Made by a program: the position numbers and the translations under genes
DNA from: Acanthacorydalis orientalis
Lineage: Eukaryota; Arthropoda; Insecta; Megaloptera; Corydalidae
DNA length: 64,000 bases
Direction: 5' to 3'
NCBI GenBank assembly: GCA_034766995.1
Contig: CM068322.1
Location: 18,912,745 to 18,976,744, forward strand
Part shown: one piece after another, positions 38,132-49,664 of the stretch
Position numbering within the stretch: the stretch's first letter is position 1
Layout: each line of letters opens with the position of its first letter
The notes under the pieces: generated by a model
Databases searched by the model: none
What the model was told of the DNA's origin: nothing
Seen by the model: only the letters and a program-made list of their open reading frames with translations

Positions 38132-38910
38132 TCTTTTAATATACACTAGATAGGTTAGCTGTTCAATGGCACAAAAAGCACGTTTTATTTTCTTTAGTAT
38201 AGAAGTAACACCGCAAATATACAACGAAAGTAATTTCACGCAGCCAAGTCTCAAAGCTTTAGGTATTGTACTCAATGGTTATGATTTATACCAATGTTAG
38301 TGTAATTTATCAAATTGCACTATTGTGTCGGAGTACTATATATTCTGCATTGTGCCTTTTAATATTATTTATTATTGAGCGGGAGTTCCAGTCGACAAGA
38401 GCTCTAGGTATTTAGGTTTTAGGTACAACACGTTTAAGAAATATGAACTTGTTTCACTTAACATTCTTGACATGAAATTCTCTAATAGGGTTATTAAATA
38501 TGTAGACATTTTTCCTGTTGGTTTCTCCATGAGCTATTTTTACTCGAACTGCTAAATTATTCAAGAGATAACATTCTTTGAAAACGTCTAGTAATGGCCA
38601 GGTAGGGGAATACTGAAATTTTACGCTTACTTAAAGCTGTTGTGAAGAAACAGAGAAGATATATTTGTAATCGAGACTGTTTTTAATTAAAATTCACAAA
38701 ATATTTTTTGATGCTAAATTTATGTACATATTTATATATATATATATATATATATACTTGTTCATGCATAAGATTTATAAATGTTCGTGATTAAAATATT
38801 TTAATTAAGTTTTCTAAATTATATAGATATTTGTTTAAAAAAATAGTAAAATTTTTGTAACATATTTATAATTTTATGTAAATATATATGTATATACATA
38901 TTTATAGTTG

Positions 38911-38953
<43 letters not shown>

Positions 38954-39542
38954 AATATTTGAAGTTTTACTTTGCTTTTACTAACTCGGCAATAATAAAT
39001 ATCAAATAATTATCTATTTTCTTCGAAATTCATGTTGAATGTGCTAAACATTTTTTTAAAAAATATATAAAGTATATTGGCCTAATTAAATAATCTTTCT
39101 CTTATTTATAAAAATCAGATTTAATTGTTGCATACACAGTTGAGATATTCTTTCAAAAAAATATTAAAATAGTTATCACAGTGTAACTGCATTTTTTATA
39201 AAATGTATTCTGTTATATAAAATAAAACAAATTAATGCTAATATTTACAAAAAGTAGAATTGTATAAGAATAAGAAGTTAATAATTTGTATCATGGATAA
39301 TAATTAATATTTTATTCGGGAAATTTCTTAAAATGTAAAATACGAAAACGTATTCAAAAAATATTTTTAAAAAAAGTTAAACCTCTTATAGAAAATTTAT
39401 CAGATGAATTTTTGAGAAGAAAAATAAACTCCTATATGTCAATAATAATGTAATATATGTAAATACTAAATGTCAATTAATAAAAACTTAAATACCTGAA
39501 AAAATAATAATTTTCTTTACCCTATTTTATTTTGATCGCAAT

Positions 39543-39553
39543 GTATATATTTA

Positions 39554-39608
<55 letters not shown>
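39543..39608. repeat. (TA)n microsatellite at a retroelement 3' end
   Basis: About 30 TA units, directly after the 3' end of the minus-strand retroelement tail at 39609. Confidence 0.95.
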
Positions 39609-39610
<2 letters not shown>

Positions 39611-39889
39611 GCAGCAGAAGCAGCAGCCTTTGTCAATCTACTTCTGGATAAAGGCATCTTCTATGATTTTCCATTTTGTACAACTAAATGTCTCTCTTTT
39701 CCACTGATTTTCAATATTATTTTTAATTTCATTATCCTACCTGTTCATTGTTTTCTAGACAGTTTTTAAACTTGATGCTGAGTATCTTTCTCTGGAGTAT
39801 TGGAATCGAGGTTGTTGGTTGTTGGAATCGAGTTTTAGGTTATTTTTCCCGCATCTCGATATTTTCTTTCAATTCTTCTTTTCTCCAGG
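39609..39889 (-). mobile_element. RTE-type non-LTR retrotransposon, 5'-truncated 3' tail
   Basis: The minus strand reads TMNRWDNEIKNNIENQWKRE, TFSCTKWKIIEDAFIQK, a stop, then a GCTGCTGCTTCTGCTGCC stretch before the TA array. It is the same family as the copy at 34685-35018 (MNSWDKEF, NQWRREAFNRTRWKIREEA). GCTGCTGCT followed by a simple repeat is a usual 3' end for this type of element as I know it. TA arrays lie on both sides (39543-39608 and 39890-39914). Confidence 0.75.
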
Positions 39890-40019
39890 TATATGTATAT
39901 ATATATATATATATCAAATCTTTTTCTTACCAAACCCGTTTGAGAAAATATTTAAAATTTTCCTTAAACTAACTCAACTTTTAATCATCTGTAATACTGC
40001 AAATGACAATGATTTACCA

Positions 40020-40537
40020 GTTTAGATTTACCTAATGTACAAACGACACGTATGAACAATTTATGGAACTAACTGGCGTGAAAATTTCAGTTACGCAGTC
40101 AACTTACACAGTTTACTTACACCATGTGAATACACAACAGTGATAAATTAATTCTCATACTTTTTAAACATTAATTAAGTGGCATAATTCTACAGCTTTA
40201 CTTGTATCGCTTCACAGTAAGATAATTATAAATTTCGTCCTTAATATAGCTAGGAAAGTTCACAGTAAAACATTAAATATTGAATAACGAATCTTTAAGA
40301 GTTTTAATTAATTATCAACGTATTAAAAAAGTTGATAATTAAAAATAAATTATTCAAGTCTTAGCTACAGTATTCGAAATGAATATTCTTACATTTATAA
40401 CTTACTGTTCGTATATAAACCTTACATTAATGATTAAATTATGTATTTTGCTACTTCTACACACTTTGAAGGTTGTTTATATTTATCAAGGCCTTAGTAT
40501 AATTTTTATATGTTTTTATATCGAAAATTAGTATATG

Positions 40538-40629
<92 letters not shown>

Positions 40630-40962
40630 GCAAATCACACTATACTTATTGTAATTTAAGTATTCAGCTCGAGTCTCGATAACAAACACGAAAAAGTTAA
40701 ACTAAGTTAAACAATAGCGTCCATATATTTACAAATTGCTATTTTATTATACTGAAAGATTGATTGTCTTGAAAACGTTTACATTCCGGCATCATAAGCA
40801 TATGTTTGCGGGAATATTTATTATGGAATCGGTTACCATTTTTGTTTTATGGAAAAAGTCGTTGCAGTTGTATCAGATGAGATTGAAAACTTCTAAATGG
40901 ATATTCGGAGAACATAAGAGACCTGCTTTAATTTTTATTAGTCATAGTTATTTTTAAATCAC

Positions 40963-40999
<37 letters not shown>

Positions 41000-41057
41000 T
41001 ATATACGTACGTAAATATTATTTTTAATGACATGAAATTAAATATTACATACAATAA

Positions 41058-41102
<45 letters not shown>

Positions 41103-41201
41103 GTATTTACTGAATTCATTAATTGAAAACTTTTGTCTTAACTGCCCTGATGTCAGAAGAAAAACGAACTTCACAATAGAAACTTTCAGTTCAACAGACA
41201 C

Positions 41202-41236
<35 letters not shown>

Positions 41237-41426
41237 GTGTGTGTCTCTGTATATTTACGAACAAATTCATAAAGACAATAATGAGATTAAATAACAAACA
41301 AAAGTTTGCGAAGAAACGCCATTAATAAAAATATACAAAAACGATTAAATTACAAAGAAGTATTAAAACGTAGGATTAAATATAATTGAAGTGTTTATAT
41401 TTTTAAAAATATTTATCTTTTTATAA
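40020..41426. other. Gene-free stretch with many TA arrays
   Basis: TA arrays at 40531-40627 (regular TGTATA interruptions), 40967-41005, 41061-41099 and 41204-41234. The open frame 40736-40957 is not recognised. Confidence 0.55.
40531..40627. repeat. (TA)n microsatellite with periodic TGTA interruptions
   Basis: Four TA blocks separated by single G substitutions about 18-28 bases apart, suggesting higher-order duplication inside the array. Confidence 0.9.
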
Positions 41427-41427
41427 A

Positions 41428-41467
<40 letters not shown>
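41427..41467. repeat. (TA)n microsatellite at the MITE boundary
   Basis: About 19 TA units ending exactly at the start of the foldback element. Confidence 0.95.
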
Positions 41468-41469
<2 letters not shown>

Positions 41470-41667
41470 TGATTCAATTTAGGCTTTCATATTAAAATAT
41501 TAGAAAAGATGCACAAATTAAAAAAATCATGTTATTTTTTATTTATTATTTCAGTTCAATACTAAAATATAATTGAACTAACATACTTAATAAAAAATAA
41601 CATGATTTTTTAAATTTTAAATTTTTTTCTCTAATACTTTCATGTGAAAGTTTAAATTGAATTATCC
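41468..41667. mobile_element. Foldback MITE, 200 bp, nearly whole-length inverted repeat
   Basis: Left arm: GGTGATTCAATTTAGGCTTT, then AAATCATGTTATTTTTTATT, then AGTTCAAT. The right arm is its near-complete inverse, ending AAATTGAATTATCC. The arms are about 90 bp each and meet around a short centre (ACTAAAATATA). TA-rich flanks fit insertion into TA, as for Tc1/mariner-type MITEs. No coding capacity. A diverged second copy is at 60558-60745. I do not recognise the family. Confidence 0.85.
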
Positions 41668-42262
41668 AATATAATTATAAATCTATTGAACCACATAATT
41701 AAAAAGAAAATGATTTTCTGTCTCATAACATAAAACCAATATTAATTATAAATATGCCAAATACTCGACCGTCGTATTACAATTTCCCAATTAGACAGGA
41801 GTTCGAATTTCTTCGAAGTGTAAATATTTGACTAATCATTTATCGGTTCAATTTTGTACAATGAAAACGATCTGTCGATTCCCACTTTCATTCGACAGAC
41901 AAGAAGTCTTATTTGTGTTTTTAACGGAAATATTTCTCATTTTTTTAAAGTTAGTTAAAGAAATGATAAATATTTATATAGTTCTCATTTTTTTTAAAGT
42001 TAGTTGGTTAAAAACTAGTACTTTTTAACTGTATCTGATAAAAAAATATACTTAAAAGTATAAAAAAGAATTCTTTTCTAGAATGACCCTGAAATTAATT
42101 TAAATACAGAAATTCAAATCAACAATGTGTTATTATTGGATTATGTAAAACGTGTAAAATAATATTTTTAAACACTTTGAAATATAAAACCATCCGTACA
42201 CTGCAATTTTACTAAAAGCTTTATTATAAAGAGTAGAATGACCTGAAGAAATGATTAAATTC

Positions 42263-42263
42263 G

Positions 42264-42334
<71 letters not shown>
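42263..42334. repeat. Compound (TC)n-(TA)n microsatellite
   Basis: About ten TC units followed by about 25 TA units. The same TC-then-TA arrangement recurs at 49475 and 53367. Confidence 0.95.
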
Positions 42335-42340
<6 letters not shown>

Positions 42341-43019
42341 GTATACACATTCTTCCCTATTGAAAGTACATTTTCAATGATGTACATATATTATGTACAC
42401 GCATGTATGTCTGAATGGGTGTGTTTATAAATAAAACTCAAACAATATTTGAAATGTTAAAGTAAAACCTACAATAGATTATATTTCACAATCTGTGTAT
42501 ATTTATTCAACTCGTATATACGTGTATATGTATCTGAAAGTTTTTATATAGGCATTCATTTTGACATTTCTGTGGCTTGGAAGTGATGATATATATAGAA
42601 CTCTCATCTGAATCTTTGCATAGGATAAAGATTTATAGTACTCGGAAAGACTTTTCATTTCATAACAATAAGGTTAAAAATAAATTCGAACGTCTCATAT
42701 TCAAAAAAAAAAAACTTTATCTCAGTAAATGCACCCTCATTGAATACTGAACATTTCTTTTCTTTTACGTTTTATTGATTTACGATATACACAAAGTTTC
42801 AGTTCGAAGAAGTGTTTATATGTCTTATTCAAACATCATAGCGCATAACTTTCTTGTAAATAAATAATATCGATAGAGTTGATTATTTAAATCGTGTATT
42901 CTTTTGTATTCATACAAACGTTTGATATGTGCGTATAGTTTTATATGAATGTAGAATGTTACAAGTGTCTATATGTTTGTATACAGATTTAGAAATGCAA
43001 AATAAACATACATACGCAT

Positions 43020-43124
<105 letters not shown>

Positions 43125-43439
43125 CAAATGGTCTCAAATATTGACTGCAAAGACATGGATTGTTTTACTTTCCTATTTTATTTAAATAATATAAATCTTG
43201 ACTAAATAAACATTTGGTATACTACGAAAAGAATTTAAATCATTATTATTACAAAATCTATTTAATTTTACCTACTTACAAAAAAATACCTACTGCATCT
43301 ACTGAATCAATGAATCTTAATATAGTTTGTGGAATTACAACTAAATCCACTTCTATAAATTAATTTTTCAGTCTTGCATAAAATACCAAAACTTTTTCTG
43401 ATCACTAATGATTGTTGATCATTATTGATTTACACATTT

Positions 43440-43620
43440 CAATAATGAAATTCTTAGAAGACAAAAGTGTAGATAAATCTATAAAAATGTATAATAGTTA
43501 TCATAAATAATCAATTATTGAATATTTTAATTACAAAATGATATCTATGAAAAAATACTCAAAATCACTTTTGTGGGTTGTGGAGAATTAAAAAAATTAT
43601 TCGAGACAGAGAATTTAAAT
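43440..43620 (+). repeat. Unclassified dispersed repeat, copy
   Basis: Reads ATAGTTATCATAAATAATCA, ATTATTGAATATTTTAATTA and, further on, TTTGTGGGTTGTGGAGAAT, in the same order as 29945-30065. Confidence 0.4.
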
Positions 43621-44221
43621 AATTATTTTTAATATAGAAATATTTATATATTGTTTCAGTTTCGTACAAAGGTCTATTACTGTATTTGTTTTAATTTCTA
43701 TTATTTCGATAATGTAATATTGTGACTTAATATATTTTCCAGTACATCTAAAAAAGCCAGATTATGAACCCCTTAACCCCTTGACATACGAATTAATTGA
43801 AATTCTATATGATCAAAAAAATCTATTTATTTTTTCAGCTTAACATTTGTGTAAGCTTAACAAAGAACAGAATATTTATACATTGATAAATATTATAATT
43901 CAATACTAATAACCAAAATGTATAATGGATAATTAAATAATTAATTAAGCAATAATTCAATAGTCTGTAGAGTATGGAACTTTTCGAAACATTCTGGTTA
44001 ATGGAGATGTATTTGACATTTTTTACACTGTCAAGTCATTTTGCCTGTCATATTATTTTGTGATATATCCGTAGAGAATATTGCTTTTTATCATTGGAAA
44101 GTATACATTCAGGAAAATGTACCCTCACTCGAATATCCCATTTGGATTCCACTATCACTTTCTTACAAATTCAAAACAGACATGTTTCAGGGTTCTTTTC
44201 TATGGTTCACACTTTAACACT

Positions 44222-44223
<2 letters not shown>

Positions 44224-44276
<53 letters not shown>
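44224..44276. repeat. (TA)n microsatellite
   Basis: About 23 TA units plus a TGTATA end. Confidence 0.95.
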
Positions 44277-44654
44277 ATTATTTCCTTCCAATATTTGCTT
44301 TATAGCTGCACTAAAGCTAATAAAATCTGTATGCGTCTCAGAGACGTTAGTGTTTACAATGGCATAAGAAACATATGGCGTATCGGAAACATCAATCAGT
44401 TAAATAACTTTACTCTAAATATATAAATTTTCCCTCTCCTCAAACACAAACTTTAATTCAACATTTTGAAATCTGTCAAACTCATTCAAAATTCGCTCTG
44501 CATAAATGAAATCATGTTTCTTAAGTAAAATAACAAAGACTAATAATTGAAAAAAATAAATAAACATATTCTCACCTTGAAAAATAAACATCATACATGT
44601 TTTAAATTCAGTAGTGAAAATAGTTTCTATTTTCTATGTTTCTTATCAATATAA

Positions 44655-44750
44655 AGACGATAACATCATCATCAAAATACGCATAAGTAACAACTATAAA
44701 TGACAAATAATCATTTATTAAACAGTTTTGATCAAAAAAATGTGTGCTGT
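44655..44750 (+). repeat. Unclassified dispersed repeat, copy
   Basis: Reads GATAACATCATCATCAAAAT, ACGCATAAGTAACAACTATA, AATCATTTATTAAACAGTTT and TGATCAAAAAAATGTG. Confidence 0.45.
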
Positions 44751-45545
44751 ATGCCGAGCAAAACATTTATTTCTTAGAAACCGAGTCTGTATACAAATTT
44801 AAAAGATATGTTTGTACGTTAACATGAAAATATACTGTAAAATTAGAAGAGAACCCTCAAGAAACATTTAAAACACCATTTACTTTCATCTTATATGAAC
44901 CACTTGGAATGAAAGCGAAATTTAAATTAACGTGTTGATTAAAATTATTACCAAGAATTGCGCAAATAAAGTATTAAAAGGAAATGTGTAGAAGTGTCGC
45001 AATTCGATTAAAAATGTTGACAGAAACTTGATATTAGATTTTCCGTGCACATAACGAGGAAATATGATTAAAATCAAAAAGAATATTTAATTTATATACA
45101 AAGTGTTAATGAATGACACGTTTCGTGTTTATGTATTGAAAGGCGTACTGAAAATTCATTAGATATACATTTTATTAAAAAACACTTGTAAAATAAGGAA
45201 GTTTTATAATTAATTTCAATTGAAAATAGTTATTAATTTCAAAATAACACAGATTTAATCAAGCTTTAAGGAAAGTACATTACATTAACTTCTTATTAAA
45301 TATTGATTATCTTAATGATAAAATTATTTTTTTAATGATCGAATATTAGTTAAAAAGTTATGATTTGATATAAAAACTTAACTGTAATCTTTTTAATATT
45401 TTAAATTTTTTTCTCGAGTAATTTTATTATAAAATACCTGGAAATGTGAAAAATGTCATGAACAAATAAATCTAATCAAGATTAAAAGTAATCTAATCAG
45501 AAATTTAAAATGCAAAATATTTAAATATCAGTAAATTTATGAAGA

Positions 45546-45745
45546 GAACAACATTTTTTTGAATATTTACACATTTTAGATGAGCTTTTTTATATTTAGA
45601 TAATAAAAAGTGAATATAGAAGAAGTTTGTTAAAAATTGGTTAAGAGAACATCATTTTTTTAATATTTACATATTTTAGATAAGATTTTTTCATACTTAG
45701 ATAATAAAAAAAAACAATAAAGGAGAAGTTTGTTAAAAATTCAAT
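45546..45745. repeat. Tandem duplication of about 100 bp
   Basis: Two head-to-tail units share GAACA(A/T)CATTTTTTT, AATATTTACA, ATTTTAGAT, TTAGATAATAAAAA and AGAAGTTTGTTAAAAATT. Units start near 45546 and 45646, just downstream of the LOXL2 poly(A) signal in transcript direction. Confidence 0.85.
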
Positions 45746-45904
45746 TTTTTTAATAAATAAAAAATCTGTATCGAAAACAATGAAAAAAAACAAACTTTCC
45801 TGTCACCAATTTGCAATTCTTTCTGAACGATACGATAAATGTATGTGCATATTTTTGTAATAAATTAAAAACACACACAGCACGTTGAGAAAAAACTGTA
45901 TAAA

Positions 45905-45914
45905 TTTATTTATT
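45905..45914 (-). terminator. Poly(A) signal of the LOXL2 homologue
   Basis: Two overlapping AATAAA hexamers on the minus strand (AATAAATAAA), about 80 bases after the stop codon at 45993. They suggest a short 3' UTR. The exact cleavage site cannot be read from sequence. Confidence 0.7.
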
Positions 45915-45992
45915 CTATCAGACATCAAAAAAACACAAAAAAAATATACACATTACGAACACATTATGTAATTAAAATAAAGTTAAGTACAA

Positions 45993-46368
45993 TTAAGGTC
46001 GCGTATTAACGCAATTCGAGATCATCGCGTGCGTTTCACTGTAATACATGTCGCACACAGCTGCATTGTTATCGAAACTAATCTCTGGTATTTTGAATTC
46101 CGGATTGACGGCGACCTTCAGCGTATACATTCCGGGGTCCAACTCGGATATATCGACCCATTGACAGTCTACTGTGTATTTGTATATGTCAGAGCAGTTG
46201 ACTGAGATTCCCTGATCGCCATAATTGGCACAGGCGTATCTGGGTTCGACGTCCGGTAGACATTGATTGTCTTCGAGACAGAACGATGCTTTATGGCCTT
46301 CGGCGACACGTTTCCCTTTCAAATCGTAAATGTCAAACGTTGCAAACACTTCCATACTATGATAGTGC
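45993..46368 (-). CDS. LOXL2: Lysyl oxidase-like 2 homologue, last exon: C-terminal catalytic half and stop
   Basis: Last coding exon: 376 bases ending in TAA at 45995-45993. Acceptor ATTTCAG is followed by one base completing the split codon, then HYHSMEVFATFDIYD, which finishes the copper ligand motif HxHxHYHSM begun in the previous exon. GHKASFCLED holds the Lys (near 46291) and CSDIYKYTVDCQW the Tyr (near 46183) that align with the lysine and tyrosine forming the lysyl-tyrosyl quinone cofactor in vertebrate LOX. The remaining conserved Cys are present (YACANYGDQG, NCSD, DCQW, AVCDMYY, SNCVN). The domain ends at the family's usual C-terminus. Everything needed for an active amine oxidase core is therefore encoded. 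The exon is separated from the previous one by an intron of 12.0 kb. The subfamily call (LOXL2 rather than LOXL3 or 4) rests on general resemblance; insects usually have a simpler set with two SRCR domains. Confidence 0.97.
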
Positions 46369-46458
46369 CTGAAATGTATTTTTTATAGTAGAATATTTTA
46401 AATATAAGAATGTCTTTGTACATACGTCCATCCTCTTGTAACTAAATCGAACGAGCAC

Positions 46459-46459
46459 C

Positions 46460-46544
<85 letters not shown>

Positions 46545-46545
46545 A
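46459..46545. repeat. Compound (AC)n-(TA)n microsatellite
   Basis: About 13 AC units, a short ATACATATATAC bridge, then about 20 TA units. It lies about 90 bp upstream (transcript sense) of the last-exon acceptor. Confidence 0.95.
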
Positions 46546-46872
46546 CATAAACTATTTTATATTTTTTTACTCAAAATCAAAATTAAAATGAATTTTATTG
46601 TGTTGAAGTTTTGTGCAACGCCGCAGAGCTGTGCGTTGGATGAGTTGGATTCCGGGATCTTAGCTTTTATCTTTTTAGCCGGTATTACAAGGAATATAAG
46701 TTTTTATGGTAATGAGTATTGTAGAGTAATGAGTATTTTTTTAAGTAATGGTAATGAACAAATTTAGGAGTTTAGGGCCCAGGAAAAAGTTCCAAAAACT
46801 GGAAAAGCGATTTTTTTACTAATAAATCCATGCATTTACGAACAAAAATCCAACTGTAGAATTAATTTTTTC

Positions 46873-47345
46873 TTAACACTTTCGTGGCGGGCGTTTCAGA
46901 TACGGGACTTTCGTTATCCGCGGGCACATTCTACAATCGCTCAGAATTAACGTTATATAAATAATTTTATTATAGACATACCCTTTTATTATTAATAAAG
47001 GTTATAGCGAATAAAAACTTTTTAGACAAATTATTACGTCCTGATGCTGTTTTATAAATTTGGTATGATTTGAACAATGCGTAGTTTATAAAAAAATTTG
47101 ATTTTTTACTCCACTTTTTGGTTTTAAGAAACATTTGTAACTATGGAATTATAAGAAAAACCTTCCTTCTCTCGTTTCTCTCCCTTTCCTGCATATATTT
47201 GCATTTTTCACGCAAATGTATTATTATTAGCTTAAACGTTGAACTATAAGCTTCATTTCTTTATGTAACAATTATTTTTTTCCTCGAACCAGGAACCCCT
47301 TGCGGCCATCAGATCCGATACATGTTTGACCCACCACTGCTTTTG
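46873..47345. mobile_element. Possible piggyBac-like remnant
   Basis: TTAA at 46873 is followed by CACTTTCGTGGCGGGCG, then CAGATACGGGAC and a GC-rich CCGCGGGC, which resembles the ends of piggyBac-type MITEs (TTAA target, CCCTTT- or CACTTT-like start, GC-rich subterminal region). A second GC-rich patch (CCCCTTGCGGCCATCAGATC, TTTGACCCACCA) lies at 47295-47335. A matching opposite terminal repeat with TTAA was not found. Confidence 0.3.
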
Positions 47346-47519
47346 GTATATTTCTATTTTTACTAATAAAAATAAGTAATAAATATTTGAACTATGGAAT
47401 AGGATAGTATCTTTCATAATTAGCATTCAAACAATAGCATGGTCCCAATATATTTTGGACATTAGAGCTAAATTTATTTTCGCAAAGTAATTTTTCAGTT
47501 ACCCTACAACTACATTTTT

Positions 47520-47620
47520 CTAATTAAAACTGTTCAATAGTTAATTATTAATCATTTTAGATTTTTTCTTATATGCATATTAATGGCAATTTCATCATCA
47601 TCAGAGCGATAATTACCAAC
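47520..47620 (-). repeat. Unclassified dispersed repeat, copy
   Basis: Minus strand reads CTGATGATGATGAAATTGCC, ATTAATATGCATATAAG and TATTGAACAGTTTTAA. Lies in the 12-kb LOXL2 intron. Confidence 0.45.
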
Positions 47621-48944
47621 GATTTGTGGGATAAGTGAAAAAGGCCTTTGTAAAAATAACTGCATCCATTTACAAAATTTTATTTGATTCGATCATCATT
47701 CGAATTATTGAACACTTCGTTCAATTTGTCTCTTAGATATAACAAAAGCATATTGTATAATACTTTTTTGTTGAAGTGAGTGAAAACTTATTATTTATGA
47801 TATATTTTTTGATAATTACAATCAACATATTATTATAGTTCCGAATGGTATATGGTTATACAGTTATGTGATAAATATTAACTTTAATAAGAGATTTATT
47901 GTACCCGGAAACGTTATAATTCTATTTTAAAAAAATATGTTTAATTACGACATTAATTTATTCAAAACGCAGGCGTTAAAGCTAAAATCCGTGATAAAAT
48001 TAAAGCAGAGAGTATCAGAAGAACTAAAAGCAGGAGCAAAGTTCTGCGTTGCGTTACTTCATATGCCACAATAAACAGATCAACAGAATTATCTGTACGC
48101 GTTTTCTCTTTCAGTTCTTATCTAATATCATAAATAGTAGACTTGAATAAAGTTATGAATTTCTAACATTTACTATCAACGAATATGGATACACACACAC
48201 AGCATCACTGCTCTAGTAATCTTTCTTTTATTACTTCACTTTCTTTCTCTCAATACTATTGAGGACGGAGGTAGAAATTTTAGACAAGAGAAAGATTAAA
48301 AATATGTTAGTGTTCTCTCCTGCTGTTTTGATTGTATTAGCTTCAATACAAATATATTATCTTTACATTTTTTCTATTCTCTTCCACTAAGATTTACTTT
48401 AATTCTGTCACGATTTTGATAATTATTTTTATACATTTTCGTACATTTTTTGTCCATACAATAATCTATTTAACTGAGAAGTACATTGCGCCTGCTATAA
48501 GCATTGAATATTTTCAACAAATATCAATCAATGTATTCCTTTATTACATACAACTACAATTTAAGTCTTTGAAACATTCTACTTAAGTCTTCTAAATCTT
48601 CTATAGATATAATAAATATAGACTGATAATTTTATTCTCAAATTTGTGACCAAACGATTAAGGGAAATGCATTTTCTTCTTTATATCTATCACATAAATA
48701 AACTATGTACACAAATTGAGCAATATGGTAATACGAAATGTAATGTTTATGAATAATTAACTGTTCTAGCCAAAAGTTTTGAAGTTTTTAATTAGTACAT
48801 TACAGATAGATAAAAACTAATTAAATATCCTTTAATGTGTTTGACTTGTTATGAAATATTGCGCTACTCATAAATAAATATATTCTGAGCTGATAATCGA
48901 AACAAAGATTTAACATGTATTCGAAAGTCAAAGTTTTAAGTAAA

Positions 48945-48947
<3 letters not shown>

Positions 48948-48984
<37 letters not shown>
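48948..48984. repeat. (TA)n microsatellite
   Basis: About 18 TA units. Confidence 0.95.
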
Positions 48985-48989
<5 letters not shown>

Positions 48990-49474
48990 CTACATCTGCA
49001 TTGCAGATAATTTTATAATTTTAATAACATTCAAAAAAAAAATAATTTCCATTAATGAATATAAATTGACACAAATTTGTACTTTCCACTAATGTACATT
49101 TTTAATTTGTATATTTACATTAATACATTTTCTAATAGCACAACAATTGGAGAGACGATAAAAAACACGAAACAAAAAAAAGTTAACAAAACCCACGAAG
49201 GTAATTTAATTGTTTGTAAAAATTACCAAATCTGTATACCACCCTAAGGGATGCCATAAACCAAATAGTGAATACGTAAATTTTGTCTGTGGCGAACCGA
49301 AAAAGTAACTGAAAACTTTTTACAGAATGGTGTGTCCCAGGAACCGACATCTAGAAGTAATCCCTTGTGATCCAATCACAAATGCGAAGAAAATAGATAA
49401 GGGAAACGTATGTGAATATAATAAAATGATTCTTTTCAAAGAATATTTTTTACTTGTACTCATACTATATGTAT

Positions 49475-49485
49475 TCTCTCTCTCT

Positions 49486-49521
<36 letters not shown>
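49475..49521. repeat. Compound (TC)n-(TA)n microsatellite
   Basis: Six to seven TC units followed by about 16 TA units. Confidence 0.93.
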
Positions 49522-49525
<4 letters not shown>

Positions 49526-49609
49526 TCTTTTTAAAATATCATAAAAGCAAAATATGATATCAATTTTCTTCCATTATCAAAATCTAATAATACATTTCAA
49601 TAGGATTGA

Positions 49610-49612
<3 letters not shown>

Positions 49613-49662
<50 letters not shown>
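49613..49662. repeat. (TA)n microsatellite
   Basis: About 25 TA units. Confidence 0.95.

Positions 49663-49664
<2 letters not shown>

Larger units (their letters stand above)
36135..39540. other. Gene-free stretch
   Basis: Contains two copies of the unclassified dispersed repeat (36535-36640 minus, 36890-37030 plus) and TA arrays at 37995-38129, 38733 and 38914. Segment 38280-38660 is a little less AT-rich but shows no recognisable coding signal. Confidence 0.5.
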
